Assembly (NCBI GenBank): GCA_947630865.1
Contig: CANRJE010000011.1
Coordinates: 1-23,133 of the forward strand
Direction of reading: 5' to 3'
From: an uncultured Bacilli bacterium
Lineage (GTDB): Bacteria; Bacillota_I; Bacilli_A; RF39; UBA660
DNA: 23,133 nucleotides
Positions 7,875-15,478 of this stretch are shown piece after piece. Position 1 is the stretch's first letter. Every line of letters begins with the position of its first letter. Both the position numbers and the translations under genes were made by a program. Below the pieces are notes generated by a model, which had not been told where the DNA came from, made no database searches, and worked only from the letters and a program-made list of their open reading frames with translations.

Positions 7875-8923
7875 AATATCACCTTATATCCTAACAATAA
7901 AAATATTAAAAAGATAATTAAAAAGCTACCAAAGAAAAGAGATAATATTAAAATCCATAATTTTTTAGTATCTACTGGTATCTCTCCAACTAGTTTACCA
8001 GTTTCACCATTCATAGCAAAATGATATATTTTATCTTTATATTTAATATTTAAAACCCAAACAGGAAGTAAAACATATTTAATATCAGTAACAGAAATAT
8101 CATTTTTAGTATTTTTAACAAGAGTTGTATTATAAGTACTAGTATTTTGTTTTAATGAATTTATGCTATCAAAAATTATTCTTTCTTTAGCATTTTTTAA
8201 AGCTTCATCACGATTAACATCATATCGTTCAGATAAAAAACCAGCTAAGTAACTTGTTTCAAAATCTTTTAATTCCTTATAATCAAAAGGTTCAATAGCA
8301 TTCATAATTTTATCATCAAACCTAGAAGCCCCATCATTAGGTACACTTTTAAAAGTAAAAATTCCCCCTCTTTCAACATTATAATAACTTGTTTTAGTAT
8401 AAATGTTCTTGGAATCCATCCATGTTGTAACTCTTGTACAATCAGCATTTAAATAAGCATCATTCTTAATATCATATAACCAAAAAGGAACATATAATCC
8501 TTCCATTTCTGAAATATTATCAGGATTATTAAAATTTTTAGGTAATAAAGGTCGCTTCTTACAAATATCAAGAAATGCTTTAATGGCATCTTCTTTTTCA
8601 TATTTAAAAGTTATAATCTTATCTGGTTTATAAATTCCACTTAATCTATTTTTAATAATAGCATTGCTTTTACAATAAAGACAAGTTGTACTAGTTATAT
8701 TATCTAAACTAATAATCATAGCTCCACAATTAGAACAATGATAAGAATTCATATCATCTAAATAATTATATTCTTCTTTTTCAGGAGTTTCTTTTTTACT
8801 TTTTTTTAATTCTTTTAAAGTAAATTCACCTTTACAATAATCACATTTAAATTTATTTTCCTTAGATTTATATTTTAAAGAAGCTCCACAATTAGGACAT
8901 TTATAATCAACTACTTTTTTCAT
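7871..8923 (-). CDS. TFIIB-type zinc-ribbon membrane protein
   Basis: A 350-residue protein beginning with two zinc ribbons: Cys9, Cys12, Cys27, Cys30 and Cys63, Cys66, Cys81, Cys84. A central alpha/beta domain (about 95-310; GIYKPDKIITFKYEKEDA, LLPKNFNNPDNI, EGLYVPFWLYD) is followed by one C-terminal transmembrane helix (about 322-346). Proteins of this build are common in Firmicutes and often mislabelled as helicase PriA because of the ribbons; their job is unknown. It is the first gene of the minus-strand operon continuing through the TPM gene, folate cyclo-ligase, tcdA and an exported protein. The start has AAGGAAGG upstream. A TATAAT on the minus strand (8947-8942) without a clear -35 may be its promoter. 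Confidence 0.8.
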   Translation of the reverse strand: MKKVVDYKCPNCGASLKYKSKENKFKCDYCKGEFTLKELKKSKKETPEKEEYNYLDDMNSYHCSNCGAMIISLDNITSTTCLYCKSNAIIKNRLSGIYKPDKIITFKYEKEDAIKAFLDICKKRPLLPKNFNNPDNISEMEGLYVPFWLYDIKNDAYLNADCTRVTTWMDSKNIYTKTSYYNVERGGIFTFKSVPNDGASRFDDKIMNAIEPFDYKELKDFETSYLAGFLSERYDVNRDEALKNAKERIIFDSINSLKQNTSTYNTTLVKNTKNDISVTDIKYVLLPVWVLNIKYKDKIYHFAMNGETGKLVGEIPVDTKKLWILILSLFFGSFLIIFLIFLLLGYKVIL

Positions 8924-9055
8924 ATTACCTTCCTTAAGAATATTATAAACTAAATTGAAATAAAAAAAATACTATTTCTAACACTTTTTACAAATTTAAA
9001 AAAATTTTTATTAACAATTAAAGTGTAAAATATAGTCGAATACTTCAAAAAAAAC

Positions 9056-9084
9056 TTTAACTAAAAATAAATTTTCGTTATAAT
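9056..9084 (+). promoter_or_regulatory. sigma-A type promoter of the PASTA gene
   Basis: TTTAAC (9056-9061), 17-bp spacer, TATAAT (9079-9084), followed by AGGTGATGTT before the ATG at 9107. The -35 is weak, the -10 perfect. Confidence 0.5.
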
Positions 9085-9106
9085 TATATTTAGAATAGGT
9101 GATGTT

Positions 9107-11845
9107 ATGAAAAAGAAAAAAGTTCTAGAAAATGATGAATATGTAAGTACTAATGAAGGTTATGAAATAGATGATGCTTTTTTAGATGTTGTAAAAGTTA
9201 AAAAAGGTGAAAAAGCTAAACCAAAATCAACACCTGAAGATAAGGAGAAAGTAGCTGAAACAGAAGTTAAAGAACCTATTAAAGAAATGAAAAAAGAAAC
9301 TAAAAAAGAAAAAACTGAAAATTCTAAAAAAAGTCAAAATCAACCTAAAAAAAATATTCAAACTTCATCTAAAAATAAAGAAAAAACAAATAAAAAAGAA
9401 AGTAAAACTAACAATATAGAACAAAAAAATGTAGAACAAAACAAAGAAGAAGTTAAAAGAAAAATAGAAGATATTGAAGCTATAGCACTTAAAAGAAAAG
9501 ATTTAACAATTGAAGATGAATTAAATGAAGCTAAAGCGAAAATTGTCGAAAAAGCTAAAGGAAGTCAAGTAAATGATATTAAAGAGACAAAAATAGAAAA
9601 GAAAGTTGACTTAAATAAACTTGATGATACTTTTGAAATTAAAGATGATATTCTAAAAAAAAGAATTGATAAAAATATCGATGATTACGATAAACCTCTT
9701 AAAGAAAATGTTGATGATGAAGATTTAATACCACTAAATTCTCTTAAAAAAGAAGAAACAAAGGAAATTAAATTAGAAGATATAGAAGATGTTGATAACT
9801 TATTTTCTGAAATTGAAGATAGTGATAATCAAGAAGAAATAGTAAATAAAAAAGAGGAAGATAAGAAAATAAATAAAAAGGTAGAAAAAGAAAAGAAAAA
9901 AAATCAAAAAAGTAAATTCTCTATTTTTATTTTACTTATAACTCTTATTGTAATTGTTGCTTATTTAACTAATATATGTTTAAATACTGACTTTAATAAT
10001 TTAAATATTTTAGAATTATTAAAAAATAATAGTTTTATTTTAATTAGTTTGCTTGTTGTTTTGATTCTTTTAAAAGTTAATACAAAAAAAACTACTCCTT
10101 ATGTATTTATACTATCTCTTCTTTTAACTGGTTATATCTTTATGCAAGTTTCAACTTCTTATTCTATGACAAATAATAATTATGTTTTAGATTTTGTAAA
10201 TAAAAATATAGCAGAAGTTATGGATTGGGCAGAAAAAAATAATATTGAACTTGAGATACTTCATGAATTTAGCGATACAATTCCTAAAAATTATGTTATT
10301 TTACAAGAATATAAAGAGAGCACTAAGATAAGTGAAATTGATGATACTTTTACTATTACTATATCTGATGGACCTAATTATGATAAAGTTATAACTATTC
10401 CTAACCTAACAGGATTTACTTTTGATGAAGTAATGGCATTTATTAAAGAAAATAATTTAAGTAATGTTGAGGTTGAATTTATTAAATCAGATATTACAAG
10501 AGATACCGTTATTGAACAAGTTGGAAGTGGAACATTAAAAAGAAATGATAAAATCGTTTTCAAATTTTCTTATGGACCTGATGAACTTGAACCTATTGCT
10601 GTTAAAGATTTAAAAAATTTAAGTGAATTTGAAGCAACTGCTTATTTAAAAAGATATAATATTCCTTATGATATAAAATATGAATATAGTAAAACTGTTT
10701 TAAAAGGATACGTAATTGGACAAGATATTGTTGATAAAGTGGTAGATGATAAATTAACTTTAACTGTTTCTAAAGGTAATACTGTAACAGCACCTGATTT
10801 TCTAAAAATGACAAGTAGTGAAATTAGTAAATGGGCTACTGAAAATAACATTACTGTAAATTTCAAAGAAGAATATAATAAAAATTATAAAGCTGGTAAA
10901 GTCATAAATTCTTCTGTTGATGCTGGTGAAATAATTGACGAGAATATGGAAGTTACCGTGACTATTTCAAAAGGTAGTATGACTGTTCCTAAAACTTCTA
11001 ATCTAGCTGAACTTAAACTATGGGCAACAACCAATAATGTTAAATATCAAGAGAATTATGAATTTTCAACAAAATATAAACAAGGTGAAATAATAAAAAT
11101 TGAACCAAATGTAGGTTCTGAGTTATCTGAAGATGATACCTTAATTGTAACTGTTTCTAATGGTGTTGAAACAAAAATTCCTTATGTAGTTGGTATGGGA
11201 AAAACTGCTATTCAAGAAAAATGTAATTCTTTAAAACTTAATTGTACTTTTGTCTATGGTGGTTATACTGAATCTACAAAGAAAGATATTGCTATTAAAC
11301 AATCTAAATCAAGCGGAACATCTGTTGCAGAAGGTTCTAATCTAACAATTACATTGTCAAGCGGAACTTATACTAAAGTAAATGTACCATCATTTGTTGG
11401 TAAAACAAAAAATCAAATAACATCAAGTTGTAAATCCCTTGGAATAACTTGTAAATTTGTTTATAATAGTAGTTATACAGATCAAAAGAAAGATACCGCT
11501 CTTAAACAAGATAAAAGTGGTAGTATGTATCAAGGTTCAACTGTCACTATCACATTAAGTAAAGGTCCAGCTAATTCATGTACATTCACTATCACCGAAG
11601 ACTTAGTTATAAGTGCTTATTCTAATGCTAATGCTCTAGCAGATTCTATCAAACAAAAAATTAAAGATAAATGTCCTGATGTTGATGCTAAATTTAATTA
11701 TATATTTGTTAAAGTTGATTCTGGTGCTGGAAACTTCTGTGTTCCTGAAAGAAATGATAATTGCTCCCCTTACAGTGATCTTAAAATTGGATCAAATACA
11801 ATCGTGTCTGGCAAAACTTACAAAGTAGTTATTACACAATATTAA
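9107..11845 (+). CDS. multi-PASTA membrane protein without a kinase domain
   Basis: A 912-residue protein. Residues 1-268 are a disordered, extremely Lys/Glu-rich cytoplasmic region. Residues about 271-291, 308-323 and 331-347 are three membrane helices. Seven PASTA-like repeats follow (about 358-423, 428-492, 495-557, 559-623, 625-687, 689-753, 757-821), each with the pattern of a P-x-hydrophobic start, a helix, a central strand and a closing TVSxG-like strand. A 90-residue Cys-containing C-terminal domain (822-912) ends the protein. PASTA repeats bind muropeptides or lipid II in Stk/PrkC kinases and some penicillin-binding proteins, but no kinase or transpeptidase motif is present. Repeats 6 and 7 each carry a Cys pair six residues apart (706/713, 775/782), possible disulfides outside the cell. 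A role in wall sensing or scaffolding is inferred. It has its own promoter and terminator. Confidence 0.85.
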   Translation: MKKKKVLENDEYVSTNEGYEIDDAFLDVVKVKKGEKAKPKSTPEDKEKVAETEVKEPIKEMKKETKKEKTENSKKSQNQPKKNIQTSSKNKEKTNKKESKTNNIEQKNVEQNKEEVKRKIEDIEAIALKRKDLTIEDELNEAKAKIVEKAKGSQVNDIKETKIEKKVDLNKLDDTFEIKDDILKKRIDKNIDDYDKPLKENVDDEDLIPLNSLKKEETKEIKLEDIEDVDNLFSEIEDSDNQEEIVNKKEEDKKINKKVEKEKKKNQKSKFSIFILLITLIVIVAYLTNICLNTDFNNLNILELLKNNSFILISLLVVLILLKVNTKKTTPYVFILSLLLTGYIFMQVSTSYSMTNNNYVLDFVNKNIAEVMDWAEKNNIELEILHEFSDTIPKNYVILQEYKESTKISEIDDTFTITISDGPNYDKVITIPNLTGFTFDEVMAFIKENNLSNVEVEFIKSDITRDTVIEQVGSGTLKRNDKIVFKFSYGPDELEPIAVKDLKNLSEFEATAYLKRYNIPYDIKYEYSKTVLKGYVIGQDIVDKVVDDKLTLTVSKGNTVTAPDFLKMTSSEISKWATENNITVNFKEEYNKNYKAGKVINSSVDAGEIIDENMEVTVTISKGSMTVPKTSNLAELKLWATTNNVKYQENYEFSTKYKQGEIIKIEPNVGSELSEDDTLIVTVSNGVETKIPYVVGMGKTAIQEKCNSLKLNCTFVYGGYTESTKKDIAIKQSKSSGTSVAEGSNLTITLSSGTYTKVNVPSFVGKTKNQITSSCKSLGITCKFVYNSSYTDQKKDTALKQDKSGSMYQGSTVTITLSKGPANSCTFTITEDLVISAYSNANALADSIKQKIKDKCPDVDAKFNYIFVKVDSGAGNFCVPERNDNCSPYSDLKIGSNTIVSGKTYKVVITQY

Positions 11846-11868
11846 AAGTTCGTTTAGAACTTTTTTTC
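11844..11868 (+). terminator. rho-independent terminator of the PASTA gene
   Basis: AAAAGTTC (11844-11851) and GAACTTTT (11857-11864) form an 8-bp stem with a 5-nt loop and a T-run to 11867. The stem starts within the stop codon. Confidence 0.8.
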
Positions 11869-11897
11869 TTGCCAACTTATCTTATTTATGCTACAAT
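11869..11897 (+). promoter_or_regulatory. sigma-A promoter of the small membrane protein gene
   Basis: TTGCCA (11869-11874), 17-bp spacer, TACAAT (11892-11897). AAGGGGG follows before the ATG at 11924. The -35 begins immediately after the preceding terminator. Confidence 0.75.
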
Positions 11898-11923
11898 AGT
11901 TATCACTTAAAGGGGGAATAGAT

Positions 11924-12466
11924 ATGTTTAATATTTATAAATTTTATAGCAATGATTTAGAAATATTTTTATCAATTATTGTCCTAATTATAATCTCTAT
12001 TTTCTTATATGATAAAATTAAATTTCATGGAAAATTGATAATAGAAATATTAAAAATGCAAGTTAATGTTTCTAATAAAGATAATTGGAATGATGCAAAT
12101 AATGAAATAAAAAAAGATACTAAATCTGTTGAACTAGATTTTGTTTTAAGACTATGTAACAATAAAAATACTTATAACAATATCTATGACATAAATGTAA
12201 CAAGAAAAAAAGAAAGTATTTATAATAACTATTTATATCTCGTTGATAAAGCTAAATCTTTCTCTGGAGCAACTACATATGAAAAACTAAAAATTATTAA
12301 CTTTTTACCTTATGAAGTTAAAGAATATCATATAAAAATAAAATTAGAAAAAGATGAAATATTAAATATAAAAAAGAAACCAATCTATATAAGATATAAA
12401 ATACGTGGTAAAAACAAAAAAATTAAACTTAATAAATATTTAAAAAGTAATAAGAAACAAAAATAA
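11924..12466 (+). CDS. small single-pass membrane protein, unknown
   Basis: A 180-residue protein with one hydrophobic helix (about 14-29, IFLSIIVLIIISIFLY), then a soluble part with several beta-like segments and a strongly basic end (KYLKSNKKQK). I do not recognise it. It has a strong promoter and AAGGGGG ribosome site and is closed by a terminator whose left arm lies within its last codons, so it is a separate transcription unit just upstream of spoIIGA. Context offers no specific function. Confidence 0.7.
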   Translation: MFNIYKFYSNDLEIFLSIIVLIIISIFLYDKIKFHGKLIIEILKMQVNVSNKDNWNDANNEIKKDTKSVELDFVLRLCNNKNTYNNIYDINVTRKKESIYNNYLYLVDKAKSFSGATTYEKLKIINFLPYEVKEYHIKIKLEKDEILNIKKKPIYIRYKIRGKNKKIKLNKYLKSNKKQK

Positions 12467-12482
12467 TCTTATTACTTTTTTA
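12442..12482 (+). terminator. rho-independent terminator before spoIIGA
   Basis: A perfect 14-bp stem, AAAAAGTAATAAGA (12442-12455) with TCTTATTACTTTTT (12467-12480), followed by TTA. It separates the preceding gene from spoIIGA and ends one base before the Spo0A box. Confidence 0.8.
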
Positions 12483-12516
12483 TTCGACAAAAATCGTGTT
12501 TAAAAAAAACTATACT
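12483..12516 (+). promoter_or_regulatory. Spo0A box and long-spaced promoter of spoIIGA-sigE
   Basis: TTCGACAAAA (12483-12492) is the exact reverse complement of the Spo0A box consensus TTTTGTCGAA. TATACT (12511-12516) is a good -10, and the TCGACA inside the box would serve as a -35 with an abnormally long 21-bp spacer. The Bacillus subtilis spoIIG promoter is known for a 22-bp spacer with Spo0A bound next to the -35, so the architecture matches a Spo0A-activated sigma-A promoter at the onset of sporulation. Confidence 0.7.
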
Positions 12517-12532
12517 TATTTTGGTGATAGAA

Positions 12533-13312
12533 ATGACTCTATATCTTGACCTTATTTTTTTAATCAATATATGGTTTGATTTTTTATTACTGATGACAAC
12601 CTCAATACTTTTAAAAAGAAATGTAAAATTCAAAAGAATTATTTTAGGTAGTTTAGTTGGAGGAATTACAATTTTTATTTTATTTATTCCTTTTAATAAT
12701 GTTACCCTATTTCTTTTTAAATTAATTGTTAGTTTTTTGATGATGATTATAACATTTTCTTTTAAAAACTTAAAATATACGTTAAGTAATCTTTCATATT
12801 TTTATTTAACAAGCATTATTTTAGGAGGTGGTATGTATTTATTAAGTGATTCTTTATCCTATTCTAGTAATGGGTTACTACTTTATAATAATCATGAATT
12901 TAATTATTTAGTTTTACTTATTTTAAGTCCGATTATTATTCTTTTTTATTTAAAACAAATGCAAAAATTAAAAGAAAATTATAGTAATTATCATAAAGTT
13001 GAAATTGTTTATAACCGAAAAATTTATCATTTGAATGGATATCTTGATACAGGAAATAATTTATATGATCCATATAAAAAAAGAGGAATTATTTTAGTTA
13101 ATTTAAATCTTGATTACAAACCAGAAAAAGTTATCTATACTCCTTTTGAAAGTTTAAATAATAAAGGTTTAGTTAAATGTTTAAAACCAGATAAAATTTA
13201 TGTTGATCAAAAAGAATTTACTGATTATTTAATTGGTCTTTCAAATGATAAATTTCAAATTGAAGGAATTGATTGTATTTTACATAGTAAAATGAAAGGA
13301 TATTTAAAATGA
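12533..13312 (+). CDS. spoIIGA: sporulation sigma-E processing peptidase
   Basis: SpoIIGA is a membrane aspartic protease that cleaves pro-sigma-E in the mother cell after asymmetric division. The 259-residue protein begins with the family-like MTLYLDLIFLINIWFDFLLL and has about five membrane helices in residues 1-140, then a cytoplasmic protease domain with YLDTGNNLYDP (170-180), where Asp172 in the DTGN motif is the catalytic residue. The ATG at 12533, with GGTGAT upstream, gives this N-terminus; an in-frame TTG at 12521 would lie next to the transcription start. The gene overlaps sigE by 4 bp (ATGA), so the protease and its substrate are translationally coupled. Expression is expected from the Spo0A-type promoter at 12483-12516. 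The sequence is divergent but complete. Confidence 0.92.
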   Translation: MTLYLDLIFLINIWFDFLLLMTTSILLKRNVKFKRIILGSLVGGITIFILFIPFNNVTLFLFKLIVSFLMMIITFSFKNLKYTLSNLSYFYLTSIILGGGMYLLSDSLSYSSNGLLLYNNHEFNYLVLLILSPIIILFYLKQMQKLKENYSNYHKVEIVYNRKIYHLNGYLDTGNNLYDPYKKRGIILVNLNLDYKPEKVIYTPFESLNNKGLVKCLKPDKIYVDQKEFTDYLIGLSNDKFQIEGIDCILHSKMKGYLK

Positions 13313-14007
13313 TTGGAATACTTAATTTAGTTGGTTTAATTAGTCGTTTTATTGAAAAGAAAGCAACTCTTTTTTATGTAGGAGCAACTGATAAACTTCC
13401 CCCACCCTTATCAAAAGAAGAAGAAGAATATTATTTAGTAATGTCCGGAGATGGTGATATGTTTGCAAGAGATAAACTCATAGAACATAATTTAAGATTG
13501 GTTGTCTTTCTAGCTAAGAAATATGAAAATACAGGAGTTGATTTAGAAGATTTAGTTAGTATTGGAACAATTGGTCTTATGAAGGGAATTAAAACTTTTA
13601 GTATGGATAAAAATATTAAATTAGCAACCTATGCCTCTCGTTGTATTGATAATGAAATTTTAATGTTTTTAAGAAAAAATAAAAAGATTAAAACTGAAAT
13701 TAGTTTTGATGAAAGTTTAAGTTTTGATGCCGATGGTAATGAATTACATTTAGAAGATGTTTTGGGAACAGAGGCTGATATTGTTACTAAACCTTTAGAA
13801 GATGAACTTAATAGGACTTTAATGTTAGAAGAAATTAATAAATTACCACCAAGAGATAAAGATATTATTATTATGCGATACGGATTATATGGTAAAAAAG
13901 AAAGAACTCAAAAAGAAGTAGCTGAAATACTTGGTATTAGTCAATCATATATTTCAAGAATTGAAAAAAAAGTTATTAAAAGGTTAAAAAGTATTGTTAA
14001 ATGTTGA
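13309..14007 (+). CDS. sigE: sporulation sigma factor sigma-E (pro-form)
   Basis: The early mother-cell sigma factor. Residues 1 to about 25 are the hydrophobic/basic pro-sequence, followed by FYVGATDKLPPPLSKEEEE, which aligns with the processing site and start of mature sigma-E (YYIGG then LPPPL in B. subtilis). Region 2 is highly conserved (NLRLVVFLAKKYENTG, EDLVSIGTIGL, KLATYASRCIDNEILMFLR), region 3 includes DGNELHLEDVLGT, and region 4.2 has TQKEVAEILGISQSYISRIE as the -35-binding helix-turn-helix. At 232 residues it is near normal length, with a somewhat short pro-sequence. It lies directly behind spoIIGA, overlapping by 4 bp. The forespore gene sigG, which commonly follows sigE, is not downstream here. 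Confidence 0.95.
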   Translation: MIGILNLVGLISRFIEKKATLFYVGATDKLPPPLSKEEEEYYLVMSGDGDMFARDKLIEHNLRLVVFLAKKYENTGVDLEDLVSIGTIGLMKGIKTFSMDKNIKLATYASRCIDNEILMFLRKNKKIKTEISFDESLSFDADGNELHLEDVLGTEADIVTKPLEDELNRTLMLEEINKLPPRDKDIIIMRYGLYGKKERTQKEVAEILGISQSYISRIEKKVIKRLKSIVKC

Positions 14008-14032
14008 CAATCTTTTTTTTAAATATTATTAT
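14004..14032 (+). promoter_or_regulatory. sigma-A promoter overlapping the sigE stop codon
   Basis: TTGACA (14004-14009, overlapping the last sigE codon and stop), 17-bp spacer, TATTAT (14027-14032), then GGTGGG and the ATG at 14049. A near-consensus promoter giving the next gene its own expression and a very short leader. Confidence 0.7.
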
Positions 14033-14048
14033 ATTGTTTGGTGGGTTT

Positions 14049-14438
14049 ATGAATTATTATGAAAAACAGGAATTTGTATTAAAAAATAAATTAAGGTATT
14101 TTCCTATTGAAAAAGTTCTAAAAAAATGCTTTGATAACAACTTATTTATTAGACATTCAGCAATAGAAGAATTAGTAAGAAGAAACCCTAGTGAATTACC
14201 AATTTCTGATGGATCTCTTATATTAATTGTTAAAAAGATGACCATAGAACAAATTTATGAACTCGTAATTTTAGATATTGATACTCCTCTATTTAGACTT
14301 GCTAAACAAGAATTAAAAAGAATCTTTGAATACTATGAAAGAATTAATCCTGATTATTATAAAAAAATCATTGAAGATGAAAACGAAAATAAAAGTTTTA
14401 AAAAGGTTTTAAAATTAATTAGAGGTGGCAAAGAATAA
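14049..14438 (+). CDS. hypothetical protein downstream of sigE
   Basis: A 129-residue, charged, mostly helical cytoplasmic protein (MNYYEKQEFVLKNKLRYFPI at the start, ending in KVLKLIRGGKE), which I do not recognise. No membrane segment, metal motif or nucleic-acid-binding motif is evident; RHSAIEELVRRNP and PLFRLAKQELKRI look like repeated helices. The start at 14049 has GGTGGG four bases upstream; an earlier in-frame ATG at 14001 overlaps sigE and sits in the promoter -35, so it is not used. It is followed within seven bases by tRNA-Thr, which may share its transcript. Confidence 0.72.
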   Translation: MNYYEKQEFVLKNKLRYFPIEKVLKKCFDNNLFIRHSAIEELVRRNPSELPISDGSLILIVKKMTIEQIYELVILDIDTPLFRLAKQELKRIFEYYERINPDYYKKIIEDENENKSFKKVLKLIRGGKE

Positions 14439-14444
14439 TTTTTT

Positions 14445-14518
14445 GCCGATATAGTTTAGTGGTAAAACAGGCCCTTGGTAAGGGTCAGCGGACAGTTCAA
14501 TTCTGTCTTTCGGCACCA
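14445..14518 (+). tRNA. tRNA-Thr (GGU)
   Basis: A complete 74-nt cloverleaf: acceptor GCCGATA with TTTCGGC, D arm 14454-14468, anticodon stem GGCCC/GGGTC with loop TTGGTAA (anticodon GGT), T arm GACAG-TTCAATT-CTGTC, discriminator A and encoded CCA. Position 6-67 of the acceptor stem is a T-T mismatch. Mobile DNA follows its 3' end, so it may mark an island border, but no duplicated 3' end was seen elsewhere in the window. Confidence 0.93.
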
Positions 14519-14529
14519 GAAGCGAATAC

Positions 14530-14594
14530 GTTCGAACTTTTTAAAGTTTGAACTAAATATAGAATCAACTTTCTAATTTGAGAGTTGATTTTTT
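14530..14594 (+). terminator. two hairpins after tRNA-Thr, the second a terminator
   Basis: GTTCGAACTTT (14530-14540) with AAAGTTTGAAC (14543-14553) makes an 11-bp near-perfect palindrome. A second 11-bp stem (AATCAACTTTC at 14563-14573 with GAGAGTTGATT at 14580-14590, one G.U pair) is followed by TTTT to 14594 and is a standard terminator for the tRNA transcript. Confidence 0.7.
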
Positions 14595-14622
14595 AGTGCT
14601 TTAAAGAAAGGAATGATTCGTT

Positions 14623-14898
14623 ATGGTAAGTATAAACACTAAATCTATACATATTGATTTAGAATTAAAAAAGAAAATAGAATTTGTAAGTAATTTCTGT
14701 AATACTACTCCAAAAATCATTGAAGGGAGTGTAAAAAATATTAATTCAACAAATATCTCCTATATTGAAACTCATAGAATAATTGTTAAAGGAACTACAT
14801 TACTAGCATTTAACTATTCTAAAGAGTTATATGTGGAAGGTTTAGATAAAAAGATAGAAATTAAAGATTTAAAAGAATTTATTAAAGAATTAAATTAA
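14623..14898 (+). CDS. small hypothetical protein
   Basis: A 91-residue protein beginning MVSINTKSIHIDLELKKKIE, with a plausible but distant AAAGGA upstream. It has a charged helix, a central strand-rich part and an acidic/basic tail (IEIKDLKEFIKELN). No family is recognised. It lies between the tRNA terminator and a recombinase stub, so it may be island cargo. Its codon use resembles the chromosome. Moderate confidence that it is translated. Confidence 0.5.
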   Translation: MVSINTKSIHIDLELKKKIEFVSNFCNTTPKIIEGSVKNINSTNISYIETHRIIVKGTTLLAFNYSKELYVEGLDKKIEIKDLKEFIKELN

Positions 14899-15028
14899 GA
14901 TAGTAAACAAATTAACTCTCAAGTAAACAGATATTGGGAAAATTTTGGAAAGTTTTTGGGCATATTTTTATACATTCTAATTTCTAAAATAATCTCTATA
15001 ATAACTACTCAAAGAAAGATTGAGGTTT

Positions 15029-15112
15029 ATGAATAATAAGAAAATTGCAGGATTATACATTCGTGTAAGTACAGAAGATCAAGCCCGTGAGGGATTTAGT
15101 TTGCCAGAATAA
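15029..15112 (+). pseudogene. N-terminal stub of a large serine recombinase
   Basis: The 27 codons encode a textbook serine-recombinase beginning: KIAGLYIRVSTEDQAREGFS, including the RVST catalytic-serine segment, then LPE and TAA where the family continues with LPEQ. The stop is consistent with a CAA to TAA change, but the following DNA does not encode recombinase in any frame, so almost the whole gene has been deleted. GC-containing codons such as GCC CGT stand out from the neighbours and suggest an acquired element. This is the remnant of the integrase of a former integrative element. Confidence 0.85.
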
Positions 15113-15114
15113 AA

Positions 15115-15285
15115 TATGATAAATGTTATATTTTACAAAAAAGAGATAGTAAGTATTTATTATACGTTCTAAATTATCAGAACTCTTATATTGTTTGTGA
15201 TTATATAGGAACAGATAATGCTTTAATTGGCCAACACTTTTTAACTACATTAAAAGAAGCAAATCATTATTATAAAAATCATTAA
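15115..15285 (+). pseudogene. orphan coding fragment without a start
   Basis: An open stretch of 56 codons (YDKCYILQKRDSKYLLYVLN at the beginning, EANHYYKNH at the end) runs to TAA at 15283-15285 without a start codon. Its composition looks like real protein. It begins where the recombinase stub stops, in another frame, and is probably the 3' remainder of another element gene. No family recognised. Confidence 0.45.
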
Positions 15286-15305
15286 TTAACAATTATTTTA
15301 ATTTC

Positions 15306-15420
15306 TCTATTGACAGTAGGAACTCACTTATAATTCTTTAAATAAATGTGCTAAAGCAAAAAAATATTTTTACTTTAGCAATTAAGCATTGCGAATTATA
15401 AGTGCCTACCGATCAATAGA
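15306..15420. repeat. nested inverted repeat of about 115 bp
   Basis: Paired segments from outside in: TCTATTGA (15306-15313) with TCAATAGA (15413-15420); GTAGG (15316-15320) with CCTAC (15405-15409); CACTTATAATTC (15325-15336) with GAATTATAAGTG (15393-15404); TGCTAAAG (15348-15355) with CTTTAGCA (15373-15380). The whole could fold as one long bulged hairpin. It contains no open frame. It may be a small non-autonomous mobile element or a structured RNA. Similar short sequence (TTTCTC / TTTTCTC) lies at both edges. Confidence 0.65.
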
Positions 15421-15478
15421 TTTTCTCAAAATAATGGCAAACAATAACTCAATATTTTTAAATATTAGAATTTTTTAT

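Noticed and set aside
10378..10866. Minus-strand open frames opposite the PASTA gene
   Set aside because: No ribosome site or protein-like features; they are shadows of the strongly coding plus strand.
14001..14048. Start of the gene after sigE at 14001
   Set aside because: It overlaps sigE and the promoter; the ATG at 14049 has the ribosome site.
15306..15420. Integron attC site
   Set aside because: The expected GTTRRRY/RYYYAAC core sites are absent at the ends and no integrase or cassette array is present.
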